Of a DNA stretch of 64,000 bases, positions 9,781 to 18,900 are shown piece after piece; position 1 is the first letter of the stretch, and each line of letters opens with the position of its first letter. The notes beneath the pieces were generated by a model, which saw only the letters and a list, made by a program, of their open reading frames with translations, did not search any database and was not told where the DNA came from. This DNA is from Tahibacter sp042701255. GTDB lineage: Bacteria > Pseudomonadota > Gammaproteobacteria > Xanthomonadales > Rhodanobacteraceae. The DNA is taken from the NCBI RefSeq assembly GCF_042701255.1, contig NZ_CP170554.1, forward strand, positions 3,782,001 through 3,846,000, written 5' to 3'. A program made the translations under genes and the position numbers.

Positions 9781-10860
9781 TTACTTGCCCGGCCTGATCG
9801 CGCGCTTGAGCACGGCGAGCTGGGCCGGATCCTGCGGTTTCTCGAAGAACAGCTGGTCGGCCTCGTGCGAAGTGATGCGCGCGCCCTTGCCGGCGAGGAA
9901 GTCGGCGATGTCCCAATGGCCGCTGACCAGCGCCAGCTTCAGCGGCGTGAACTGCTGTGCATTGACCGGATCGACTTCGGCGCCGCCGGCGACGAGCTTT
10001 TCGACGACGGCCAGCGGACAGGACTGCACGGCCGTCATCAGCACGGTGTTGCCGCGCTCGTCCTTGGCGCCGAGATTCACGCCGCGCTTGAACAGCACGT
10101 CGAGGGTTTCGAGCTGCAGGGTCGGATGATTGTTGTTCGCGCAGGCGACCATCAGGCCGCTGTCGAACGCGCGCATGCCGGCGCGGCCCGGTCCGTTCAC
10201 GTCGACGCCGGCATCGAGCAGCGCTTCGACCACGTCGGCGCGGCTCTTGCCGATCGCGTCGGTCAGCGAATCGCTGGACACGCCGACGCTGCGCGAACGC
10301 AGCAATTCCAGCGCGCGCTGCTCGGCCTGCGTGTCGGCCGGCCGCGTCGCGGTCGACGTGCCGCCGCCGCGCTTGCGGTTGTCCTTCCAGTCTTCCAGCA
10401 GCGCACCGCGGCTGCGGATGTAGCTCTTGCTCTCGCTGGTATCGGCACGCGCGATCGCGATCGCCTCGTCCATCACCGCGTCGGGCGCATCCAGCGCGCG
10501 CAGCGCCATCAGCGCATCGCCGCGCAGGCTCCAGCCGGCCTGGCTGCGCGCGACGTCGAGCAGCAGCGGCGGCGAATGTTCGAGCAGCCACGCCTTGACC
10601 GCCGCCGGGCTGGTGCCGTCGGCCGCGCCGATCTCCTCGATCGCGTCGACGAACTTCTGCTTCGCGCCGTCATCCCTGGCCGTCGCGAGCCCATCGAGCA
10701 GCGGCTGCAGGTCGCGCGCCGGATCGACCGTGCCCTGCTCCACCTGGGCCTGGGCCGCGGCGACGAGATCCGACGGCGACGGCGCCGCCTTGCGCGCATC
10801 GGCCGTGGAAACCAGCATCGCCGCCAGCACGGCGGCGATCAGCACTCGTTTGATGGGCAT
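9781..10860 (-). CDS. Secreted ankyrin-repeat protein (paralogue B)
   Basis: 359 residues. Signal peptide MPIKRVLIAAVLAAMLVSTADARK. The first half is helical with no clear family; the second half has about four ankyrin repeats, including DAIGKSRADVVEALLDAGVDV, NTVLMTAVQSCPLAVVEKLVAGGAEV and TPLKLALVSGHWDIADFLAGKGARI. The repeats match those of the neighbouring shorter paralogue in order and in the odd Cys in the LxxAxxxC turn, supporting duplication. It follows prfB by 27 bp on the same strand. Confidence 0.8.
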   Translation of the reverse strand: MPIKRVLIAAVLAAMLVSTADARKAAPSPSDLVAAAQAQVEQGTVDPARDLQPLLDGLATARDDGAKQKFVDAIEEIGAADGTSPAAVKAWLLEHSPPLLLDVARSQAGWSLRGDALMALRALDAPDAVMDEAIAIARADTSESKSYIRSRGALLEDWKDNRKRGGGTSTATRPADTQAEQRALELLRSRSVGVSSDSLTDAIGKSRADVVEALLDAGVDVNGPGRAGMRAFDSGLMVACANNNHPTLQLETLDVLFKRGVNLGAKDERGNTVLMTAVQSCPLAVVEKLVAGGAEVDPVNAQQFTPLKLALVSGHWDIADFLAGKGARITSHEADQLFFEKPQDPAQLAVLKRAIRPGK

Positions 10861-10887
10861 TCCTTTCCCCTCCGTGTGGCGTACGGC

Positions 10888-12014
10888 TTATGCGTCGGCG
10901 CGCTTGGAGCCGGCCTCGAGACCGAGCTTGAGACTGGCTTCGATGTACTCGTCGAGATCGCCGTCGAGCACCTTCTGCGTGTCGGTGCGTTCCACGCCCG
11001 TACGCAGATCCTTGATGCGCGACTGGTCGAGCACGTAGGAGCGGATCTGACTGCCCCAGCCGATGTCGGACTTCGTCGCTTCCAGCGCGTCCTTTTCGGC
11101 ATTGCGCTTCTGTATCTCGATCTCGTACAGCTTGGCCTTGAGCATCTTCATCGCACGGTCGCGGTTGGCGTGCTGCGAACGCTCGGTCTGACAGGCCACG
11201 ACGACGCCGCTGGGCACATGCGTGATGCGCACGGCGGATTCGGGTCTTGTTCACGTGCTGGCCGCCGGCGCCCGAGGAACGGTAGACGTCGGTCTTGAGG
11301 TCGGCCGGATTCACTTCGATGTCGATGTCGTCGTCGACTTCGGGCGAGACGAAGATCGACGAGAACGAGGTATGGCGGCGATTGTCCGAATCGAACGGCG
11401 ATTTTCGGACCAGGCGATGCACGCCGATCTCGGTCTTGAGCCAGCCGTAGGCGTAGTCGCCTTCGACGCGGAACGTGGCGCTCTTGATGCCGGCGACGTC
11501 GCCTGCGGAGACTTCCAGCAGCTCGGCCTTCCAGCCCTTGTTCTCGCACCAGCGCAGGTACATGCGCAGCAGCATTTCGGCCCAGTCCTGCGCCTCGGTG
11601 CCGCCGGCGCCGGCCTGCACGTCGACGAACGCGTTGGCCGCGTCCATCTTGCCGGAGAACATGCGCTGGAATTCGAGCTTGTCGACCTGGCCGGCCAGGG
11701 TTTCGACATCGTCGGCGACGGCCAGCGCCGTGCCTTCGTCGGCTTCGGCGACGGCCATGTCCAGCAGTTCGGAAGCACCGTCGAGCCCTTCGATCAGGGT
11801 CTTGATGCCGTGCACGATCTTTTCGAGCTGCGCGCGTTCCTTGCCGAGATCCTGGGCCCGTTGCGGGTTGTCCCAGACGGTCGGACTTTCCAGTTCGCGA
11901 CTTACTTCTTCGAGACGTTCAGCCTTGGTCTCGTAGTCAAAGATACCCCCTAAGCGACTGCACCCGACCCTTGAGGTCGCTGATGCGCGCGGCGATCGGA
12001 TTCGTCTCGATCAT
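10888..12014 (-). CDS. prfB: Peptide chain release factor 2 (programmed +1 frameshift, plus an extra indel)
   Basis: RF2 recognises UAA and UGA stop codons. Translation starts at ATG 12014; codon 26 is an in-frame TGA at 11939-11937, bypassed by +1 frameshifting, after which DYETKAERLEE continues. The catalytic GGQ tripeptide is present in SSGAGGQHVNK. Directly after NKT one extra C in a CCC run (minus-strand reading of plus bases 11242-11244) throws the last 118 or so residues (ESAVRITHVPSGVVV... to SKRADA, stop 10888) into another frame. Removing the programmed base and this base gives exactly 375 codons (374 residues), normal for RF2. Since RF2 is essential, an assembly error is the likeliest cause of the second shift. 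Confidence 0.93.
11936..11951 (-). promoter_or_regulatory. RF2 programmed +1 frameshift signal
   Basis: Read on the minus strand the site is AGGGGGTATCTTTGAC, identical to the classic prfB recoding element: an internal Shine-Dalgarno (AGGGGG, 11951-11946), a three-base spacer, the slippery CTT codon and the TGA stop followed by C. Low RF2 levels slow termination at TGA and favour the shift, so RF2 controls its own synthesis. Confidence 0.97.
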
Positions 12015-12239
12015 GGTCGTGGAACTGCTTCTGTGCGGGAAAAAAGGCCGGCAGAATAGCAAAACGGGGGCTCAGCCGGTGATCGTCCTGCGACGACCGG
12101 CCGGAATCGGGGGGTTCCGCTTGCTTTCCCGGCGGCGTGGCGACGCCGCAAGTCCTCGGCGTCGCGACGACCGTGCAAAGTGGCCAGGCCGTTTGCAACC
12201 ACGCGGTCCGTCCCGGACCGCAATCACTGGGAGTCAATC

Positions 12240-13019
12240 ATGTTCTTTGCCCGTTCCGCGCTGGGTCTGCTCGCGCTGGCTTGCGCCGGCTCCGCCTTCG
12301 CCCAAGGCACCATCACCGACGGCGCCGCCATGTTCGCACGCACCGCGACGCCGTTCGACAACACGCCGACCGGCAACTTCACCGGCGTTTCGGCGACCAC
12401 GACGCAGGACCATCTGTTCGAGACCGGCTGGTTCTTCCGCGTCGCCGGGGATACGCGGGAGTTCCCGATCGGCGCGCCGAGCACGCAGAACTACGCCGCC
12501 GCCACGTCGACGCTGAACTGGACCGACGTCGCCGCCCGCGGCCTGTTCTCGGCGCAGGAAGTGTCCACGGTGACCAATTTCAGCGGCCCCTCGGGCCGGA
12601 TCGAGATGACCCTGACGATCACCAACCTGAGCGCGTCCACGCCGCTGGTCATCGACATCTTCCACATGCTCGACTTCGACCTGCAACCCACCGCGGGCAA
12701 CGACTCGGCCACGCAGATCGGCACCACGCGCATGGGCCTGACCGATCCGGGCGGCGCCACCGCCGAGTACGTCGGCATCAACGCGACGGCCTACATGGTG
12801 CGCCCGTTCGGCGGCACCGACCTGGGGGCCGTGCTCGACGACACCGCAGTGACCAACCTCGACAACAGCGGCCTGCCCTTCGGTCCCGCCGATTTCACCA
12901 GCGCCATGCAGTGGGCCAACCGGACGATAGCGCCGTCGGGTTCGGCGAGCTTCGTCGCGCAGTTCTCGGTCAACACCGGGACCGTGCCGGTCGCGCTGCA
13001 GTCGTTCTCGATCGACTAG
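12240..13019 (+). CDS. Secreted protein with C-terminal LQSFSID tail
   Basis: 259 residues. Clear signal peptide MFFARSALGLLALACAGSAFAQ, so ATG 12240 is chosen over an in-frame start 60 bp upstream that would bury the signal. The mature protein is rich in Thr, Ser, Gly and beta-strand patterns (for example GRIEMTLTITNLSASTPLVIDIFH, SASFVAQFSVNTG) and looks like an all-beta surface or secreted domain of no recognised family. It ends TVPVALQSFSID; the same terminal motif ends the unrelated secreted protein at 45940-46857, hinting at a shared sorting or modification signal. It sits between prfB and recJ, where xanthomonads carry DSF signalling genes. Confidence 0.75.
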   Translation: MFFARSALGLLALACAGSAFAQGTITDGAAMFARTATPFDNTPTGNFTGVSATTTQDHLFETGWFFRVAGDTREFPIGAPSTQNYAAATSTLNWTDVAARGLFSAQEVSTVTNFSGPSGRIEMTLTITNLSASTPLVIDIFHMLDFDLQPTAGNDSATQIGTTRMGLTDPGGATAEYVGINATAYMVRPFGGTDLGAVLDDTAVTNLDNSGLPFGPADFTSAMQWANRTIAPSGSASFVAQFSVNTGTVPVALQSFSID

Positions 13020-13071
13020 GACCCGCACGACGGACGGCGCCGGGCGCCGTCCGTCGTGCCCACAGCCGGCA

Positions 13072-14805
13072 TCACAGCGCTTCGATGTGCCGCAGCAGCA
13101 GACGCAGGCGTTCGCGGCCGTTCCAGTCGTCGATGACGAGCTCGAAGGCCGCGCGCAGCCGCACCGGCGGCGGCGTGCCGGCATAGCCGCCGAACATCAC
13201 CGCCTCCAGCGGCTCGCGCCGCTGCGCGTGCTGCAGGGTCAGGCGCAGATGCGTCTCGCCCATGCGCTTCCAGTCCAGCACGCGGAATTCGTCGTCGAAC
13301 AGCGGCTCGGGAAACGCCTGGCCCCAGGGCCCGGCGTAGCGCAGCTGCCGCGCGAGTTCGAGATCGTAGTCCTGCGCGGCGAGATCGCCGTCGGTCTGCA
13401 GCACCGGATCGAGCTGATGCGCGGCGAGCCGGCGCCGCGCGACCGCATCGAAAGCCCCGGCGAATTCGGCCAGGCGCTGCGCGGACAGGCTCAGTCCGGC
13501 GGCCATGGCGTGACCGCCGAAGCGCATCAACAGGCCCGGATGGCGCGCGTCGACCTCGGCCAGCGCGTCGCGCAGATGGAAACCGGCGATCGAACGGCCC
13601 GAGGCCTTGAGCTCCACGCCGTCCTCGTCGGCCGGCGCGCAGGCGATGACCGGCCGGTGCAGGCGCTCCTTGAGCTTGGACGCGACGAGGCCGACGACGC
13701 CGACGTGCCAGTCGGGCTCGTACAGCACGACGCCGACCGGCAAGGTGTCGCTGCCGTGGCGCGCGAGGAACTGCGCGACGTTGGCCTCGCCCTGCTCCAC
13801 CATCTGCGCCTGCAGCTCGCGCCGCTCGGCGTTCATCGCCGACAGACGCTCGGCCAGTTCGCGCGCGCGCCGCGGCTCGTCGCAGAGCAGGCATTCGATG
13901 CCCAGGCGCATGTCGTCCATGCGCCCGGCCGCATTGATGCGCGGGCCCAGCGCGAAACCCAGGTCGTTCGCGCAGAGCGTCGCGGCGCTGCGCTTGCTCG
14001 CCTCGATCAGCGCGAGCACGCCGGCGCAGGCCTGGCCCGCGCGGATGCGGCGCAGGCCCGCGTCGACGAGCACGCGGTTGTTGTAGTCCAGCGGCACGAG
14101 GTCGGCGACCGTGCCGAGCGCGACGAGGTCGAGCAGCGCCGACAGATCCGGCTCGGCTCGGCCGGCGAAGTCGCCCTCGGCGCGCAGGCGCGCGCGCAAC
14201 GCGAGCAGCAGATAGAAGACGACGCCGACACCGGCGAGCGCCTTGCTCGGGAACGCATCGCCGGGCAGGTTCGGATTGACCAGCGCGGCCGCGTCCGGCA
14301 GGGAATCGCCGGGCAGATGGTGATCGGTCACGATCACGGTGATGCCGTGCGCATTCGCCGCGGCCACGCCCGCATGCGCGGCCACGCCGTTGTCCACGGT
14401 CAGGATCAGATCGGGCCGGCGCGGCAGCAATTCCTCGACCAGCGCCGGACTCAGGCCGTAGCCGTGGGTGAAGCGATTCGGCACCTGGTAGTCGACCTGG
14501 GTCGCGCCGAGCAGACGCAGACCGCGCACGGCGACGGCCGTGCCGGTCGCGCCGTCGGCATCGAAATCGCCGACGACGACGATGCGGCGGTTTTCGCGCA
14601 GCGCCTGCGCGAGCAGCGCGCCGGCCGTCTCCAGACCGCCCAGCTGCTGCGGCGACACCAGCCGCGCGAGACGGTGCTCGACCTCGGCCGCCGCGGATAC
14701 GCCGCGCGCCGCATAGATGCGCCGCAATACCGGATGCACCTGCTCCGGCCAGGCTCCGGCTACGGCCGCCGCGGCGCGGCGTTCGATGCGCCAGCTGCGC
14801 AGCAT
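13072..14805 (-). CDS. recJ: Single-stranded-DNA-specific exonuclease RecJ
   Basis: 577 residues, normal length. Cytoplasmic 5'-to-3' ssDNA exonuclease of the RecF pathway, base-excision and mismatch repair. DHH-family motifs are intact: VVVGDFDADG (D80, D82, D84), LTVDNGV (D138), VTDHHLPG (D161-H162-H163), and the DHHA1-domain GGHAMAAGLSLS. The stop of the upstream rpfE-like gene is 3 bp before its start codon, so the two form an operon, as in Xanthomonas. Confidence 0.97.
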   Translation of the reverse strand: MLRSWRIERRAAAAVAGAWPEQVHPVLRRIYAARGVSAAAEVEHRLARLVSPQQLGGLETAGALLAQALRENRRIVVVGDFDADGATGTAVAVRGLRLLGATQVDYQVPNRFTHGYGLSPALVEELLPRRPDLILTVDNGVAAHAGVAAANAHGITVIVTDHHLPGDSLPDAAALVNPNLPGDAFPSKALAGVGVVFYLLLALRARLRAEGDFAGRAEPDLSALLDLVALGTVADLVPLDYNNRVLVDAGLRRIRAGQACAGVLALIEASKRSAATLCANDLGFALGPRINAAGRMDDMRLGIECLLCDEPRRARELAERLSAMNAERRELQAQMVEQGEANVAQFLARHGSDTLPVGVVLYEPDWHVGVVGLVASKLKERLHRPVIACAPADEDGVELKASGRSIAGFHLRDALAEVDARHPGLLMRFGGHAMAAGLSLSAQRLAEFAGAFDAVARRRLAAHQLDPVLQTDGDLAAQDYDLELARQLRYAGPWGQAFPEPLFDDEFRVLDWKRMGETHLRLTLQHAQRREPLEAVMFGGYAGTPPPVRLRAAFELVIDDWNGRERLRLLLRHIEAL

Positions 14806-14808
14806 CGG

Positions 14809-15753
14809 TCAGGCCTGCAGCGGGCGCACGCGGCGCCAGAAGCGCCAGCGGTTCGCGTGCCGCCAGCTCACGCGCGTGCCGTCGACGAAACGCAGCTGCA
14901 ACACGTCGAGACGTCCGCGGGCCAGCGCCTGCTGCAATGCCGGCAGCCAGTCCTGGGCGAGCGCGGGCAGCAGCGCCGGATCGTCGAGATCGAGCAGGGT
15001 TTCGCCGGCGAAACCGGCCAGTGCATCGGGCTGCGGCACGAGCACCGCGCACGAGGCCTGCGCCGCGAGCGCGGCCAGCACGCCGTCGCGGGTCAGCACG
15101 CGCGCCAGCGGCGTCTTGATCCATTGCGGCAGGCTGCCGGCGCCCCAGAACCAGAGACTGTTGACCGGCAGCTGGCCGCGCGCGATGCGCTGCGCATTCA
15201 GCGGATGGTTGTGCAGCACGATCTGCGCTTCGTTGAGCAGGCTGCGCCAGCGCCGCCCTTCGTGGCCTTCGGGCAGATGCAGACGCAGATCGTCGCCGTG
15301 CGCCTGGTCCGGCGGCACGAACGCCGGCAGCTGCGCGCCGGCCGGCGCGCGCAGATACCAGCGCGACGGCACCGGCGCATCGATCGGAAATCCGCTGTCG
15401 CCGAACAGCGGCTTGAGCGGACGCAGCAGCGCTTCGCAGTCCTCGCGGGTCAGGCCCAGGTCGCCCCAGGCCAGCAGGCGCGCGGTGGCCATGTCGGCGC
15501 GCACGTAGGCCGGATCGGCACGCAGCCACAAGGCACCGGCCGCGTCAAAGCAGTCGGCCTGACGCGTCAGCGCGGCAACCGGCACGCTCGTGCCGGCGAA
15601 CTGGAAGCTTTCGCGCAGTGCGGTGTCGCGGCCGGCCGCAGCGGCGGCGAGCACGTCGCCGCGCGCGAGCCAGGTCGCCAGCACGCTCCCGGCAAGCGCC
15701 GCATCGGCCGCGAGCACGCGGCGCGGCGGCAGCAGCAGGGTCACGGTATTCAT
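14809..15753 (-). CDS. rpfE: RpfE-like regulatory protein (COG4255 type)
   Basis: 314 residues with start ATG 15753, chosen because AGGAAGG lies six bases upstream; an ATG 18 bp further out lacks this. No signal peptide or membrane segment. The sequence MNTVTLLLPPRRVL..., DPAYVRADMATARLLAWGDL, and the C-terminal DWLPALQQALARGRLDVLQLRFVDG fits the RpfE/COG4255 proteins encoded beside recJ in Xanthomonas and relatives, where the gene was named for its effect on extracellular enzyme and polysaccharide production; some databases call it a phosphoglycerate-mutase-like protein. Biochemical role is not established. Name rests on family resemblance plus synteny with recJ and greA. Confidence 0.65.
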   Translation of the reverse strand: MNTVTLLLPPRRVLAADAALAGSVLATWLARGDVLAAAAAGRDTALRESFQFAGTSVPVAALTRQADCFDAAGALWLRADPAYVRADMATARLLAWGDLGLTREDCEALLRPLKPLFGDSGFPIDAPVPSRWYLRAPAGAQLPAFVPPDQAHGDDLRLHLPEGHEGRRWRSLLNEAQIVLHNHPLNAQRIARGQLPVNSLWFWGAGSLPQWIKTPLARVLTRDGVLAALAAQASCAVLVPQPDALAGFAGETLLDLDDPALLPALAQDWLPALQQALARGRLDVLQLRFVDGTRVSWRHANRWRFWRRVRPLQA

Positions 15754-15931
15754 GCGCGGGTCCTTCCTCATCGGCAGCAGCGACGGCCTTGCGTCGGCGG
15801 GGGCAGACCTTATCGCCGTCCGCCTGCCGCCGCCAGAGAGAGCCGCACCGTAGACCGCCGCAACCCGGTTGCGCTACACCGGAGACCCGAATGGTGCAGC
15901 CGAGGATTTCGCCCTGAGTGCGACGGTCGAC

Positions 15932-18900
15932 GTGGACAACGATGCCGGCCAGTCCAGCCGCCGCCTCTGCTGCCGGGTTCTGCTGATCCTGGCGTGCCTG
16001 TTCCCGGCCATGGCCGGGGCCGTCGAGGAAGCGGAAATCCACTGGAGCCAGCGGCATTACGGCAGCCTCGACGGGTTGCCGGTCAGCAGTGCGAGTTCGG
16101 CGCAGATCGACACCGACGGCTTCGTCTGGTTCGCCACGCACGACGGACTCGCGCGCTTCGACGGCCAGCAGTTCCAGGTCTACGAGTCGATGCGATTCCC
16201 GGCGATGTCGGGCAATCGCGTGCTGTCGCTGCATCTGGACACGCAGCAGCGCATGTACGCGCTCACCGGCAACGGCGACTGGCTGTCGGTACGCTCCGAT
16301 CGCATCGCCTCGGCGCTGCCCGCCGGCGAGCAGCGCCGGGAGGTCCGCTTCGTCGACCGGGAGAGCCTATGCCTGACCACCGCGACGGCCCTGCGCTGTC
16401 CCGACGGCACCGGCAATTTCCCGGTCCGGACGCGGTTTCCGGCCGGAACGGATCCCGCGCGTGCGCTGCCCGCCGGCTCCGGCCCGGTCTGGCTCACGAC
16501 CCGCGCCGGAAGCGTGCTGCTGCAGCAGCAGGAACGCTGGCTCACCCGGTGGCAGAACCCGGACGGCAATGCCGCGCAGCGGCTGCGCGCCGCGGTCGTC
16601 GCGCCCGACGGCGCGCTGTGGAGCGACACGTCGAACCGGCTGCTGCGCGTCGAAACCGGCGGCGCCGTACACCTGTGGCAGGAGCCGGACAGCCCCCTGG
16701 ACATCGTGCAGCTGCGCAACGACAGCGACGGTCGCGTCTGGATCGGCGCGGTCAATGGCGTGTTCGCCGCCAGCGCCGCCGGCATCGAACGCATCTTTGC
16801 CGAAAACGTCGCCACCACGGAGTCGCCCAACGGCTATCGCAGCTGGCGGGCACCCGACCAGGCTCTCTGGATCGCCAACGGCGGCAGGCTGTGGCGGCAT
16901 GCCGCGGGCCAGCCGGTCGCCGCCGACCGCGCGCCGGTGCTCTCCAGCGCCGGACTGATCCAGGAGCTGACGTTCGGCGCCGACGGCTCGGTCTGGGTCG
17001 CGACCCTGCACGACGGCGTGCAACGGCTCAGCCGCAAGCGCGTGGACCTGCTCGACGAAGCCGCGGGCCTGGCCAGCGGCAATCTCTACGGCGTCACCCG
17101 CGACCGCGACGACACGATGTGGCTGGGCAGTCTCGGCGGCGGCCTCGTCTCGGTCGACCGGCATGGCCGGATCGCGCATTTCGGACGCGAATCCGGGCTG
17201 CCGGGCGACAATCCGTGGCTGGTGCAGGCCGCACCGGACGGCACGCTGTACGTCGGCACCTATTCCGCCGGCCTGTGGCAGCGCCCCGCGGGAAGCCGCG
17301 TTTTTTCGCCGCTCGCGACGCCCGAGGAACTGCGCGGCGAACAGGTCCTCGCCATCCAGTTCGATGCGGCGCAGCGCCTGTGGGTAGGGTCAACGGCCGG
17401 CGCCTGGCGCCGCGACGGCCGCGGCTGGACGCGGCAATGGCCCACGACGGCGCGCCGGCAGAAGGTCAATGCGCTGGCGATCCGCGGCGACGATGTCTGG
17501 TTCGGCGGACTCGGCGGCGTATGGCGCAGCGAGGGAAGCAACACGTATCCGGTGGCCGAGGCAATCCTCGCGCAGACCTCGGTGCGCGATCTTTTCCTGG
17601 CCGGCGACGGCGCGCTGTGGATCAGCACCGACGGCCGCGGACTCGTCCGCGTCGCCGCGGACGACCCGGCGGGAACGCGGGCGGTGCAGCTCGGACGCGC
17701 ACAGGGGCTGCCGTCCAACAGCCCGCATACCGTGCGCGAAGACGCCAGGGGCCATCTCTGGATCAACAGCAACCAGGGCATCTTCCGCCTGGCGCGCAAC
17801 AATCTGCAGGCCTTTCTGGCCGGCGAACTCCCTCGCCTGTCGCCGCTGGTCCTGGGGCTGTCCGACGGCCTCACGGAACTGGAAGGCAACGGCGGCGTGC
17901 AGCCGGCTGCCGCTTTCGATGCGCAGGGCCGTCTGTGGTTTCCCTCGCAGCGCGGCATCGTGCGTTTCGATCCGCTGGCCATGCCGCTGCGGGAGAACGC
18001 GCCGCATGCGGTGATCGATGCCCTGGAGACCGACGGGCAGGCCCTGGCGCTGGAGCCCGGCGGTGCCTTGCCGGTGGGCGCGCGCAGTCTGCTGATCCGC
18101 TACAGCGCCGCCGACCTGCATGCGGGAGCGGACCTGCGCTTCCGCTACCGGCTGCTGCCGCAGGAGCAGAGCTGGACCGACGCACTGAACGGCCGCGCCG
18201 CGACCTTCGCCGGCCTGCATCCAGGAAGCTACCGCTTCGAACTGCTGGCCGGAAACAGCGACGGCATCTGGGCCGAGCGGCCCACCTCGTTCGCGTTCCA
18301 GGTGCCGCCGCGCTGGCATGAAACCGGCCTGTTCCGCGCGGTATTCATCGCCGGCCTGTCGGCCTTGCTGCTGCTGGGGGTGCGTCTGCGCCTGCGCCGT
18401 CTGCGCCTGCGCGCGGCCGAGCTGGACCGCCAGGTCGGCGAGCGGACCGAGGAACTGCGCGCCGAGAAGGACCGCGTCGAATCCACGCTCACGGATCTGT
18501 CGCGCGCGCATGCGGAGCTCGCCCAGACCCATGCGCAGATCGGCGAGCGCAATCAGCAACTGGCCGAACAGGCCCGGCGCCTGGAAGCCATGGACCGTTT
18601 CCGCTCGCGGGTGCTGGCCGACGTCAGCCACGAACTGCGCACGCCGGTGATGCTGGTGTCGCTGCCGCTGCGCGAACTGCAGTCCCAGCCGGCCGCGCTC
18701 GGCGATACCGGCAGCCGCCGGCTGCAACTGGCGCTGACCCAACTGGACCGCCTGAGCCATCTGATCGAGCAACTGGTCGGGCTGGTGCAGGCCGAGTCCG
18801 GACAGCTGCGGCTGCGGCTGCAGCGCATGGATCTGGGCGCGTTCCTGATCGAGGTCGTCGACAGCTACCAGACCGCCGCCCGGCGCGTCGGCATTTCCCT

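Noticed and set aside
15869..15931. TTG start at 15869 for the hybrid kinase
   Set aside because: Would add 21 polar residues before the signal anchor without a ribosome-binding site; GTG 15932 gives a more normal signal sequence, though neither is certain.
13087..18321. Very long plus-strand open frame (1744 codons) across recJ, rpfE and part of the hybrid kinase
   Set aside because: It is antisense or out of frame to clearly identified genes; its product is rich in Arg, Gln, Ala and Gly, a typical by-product of high-GC coding strands.
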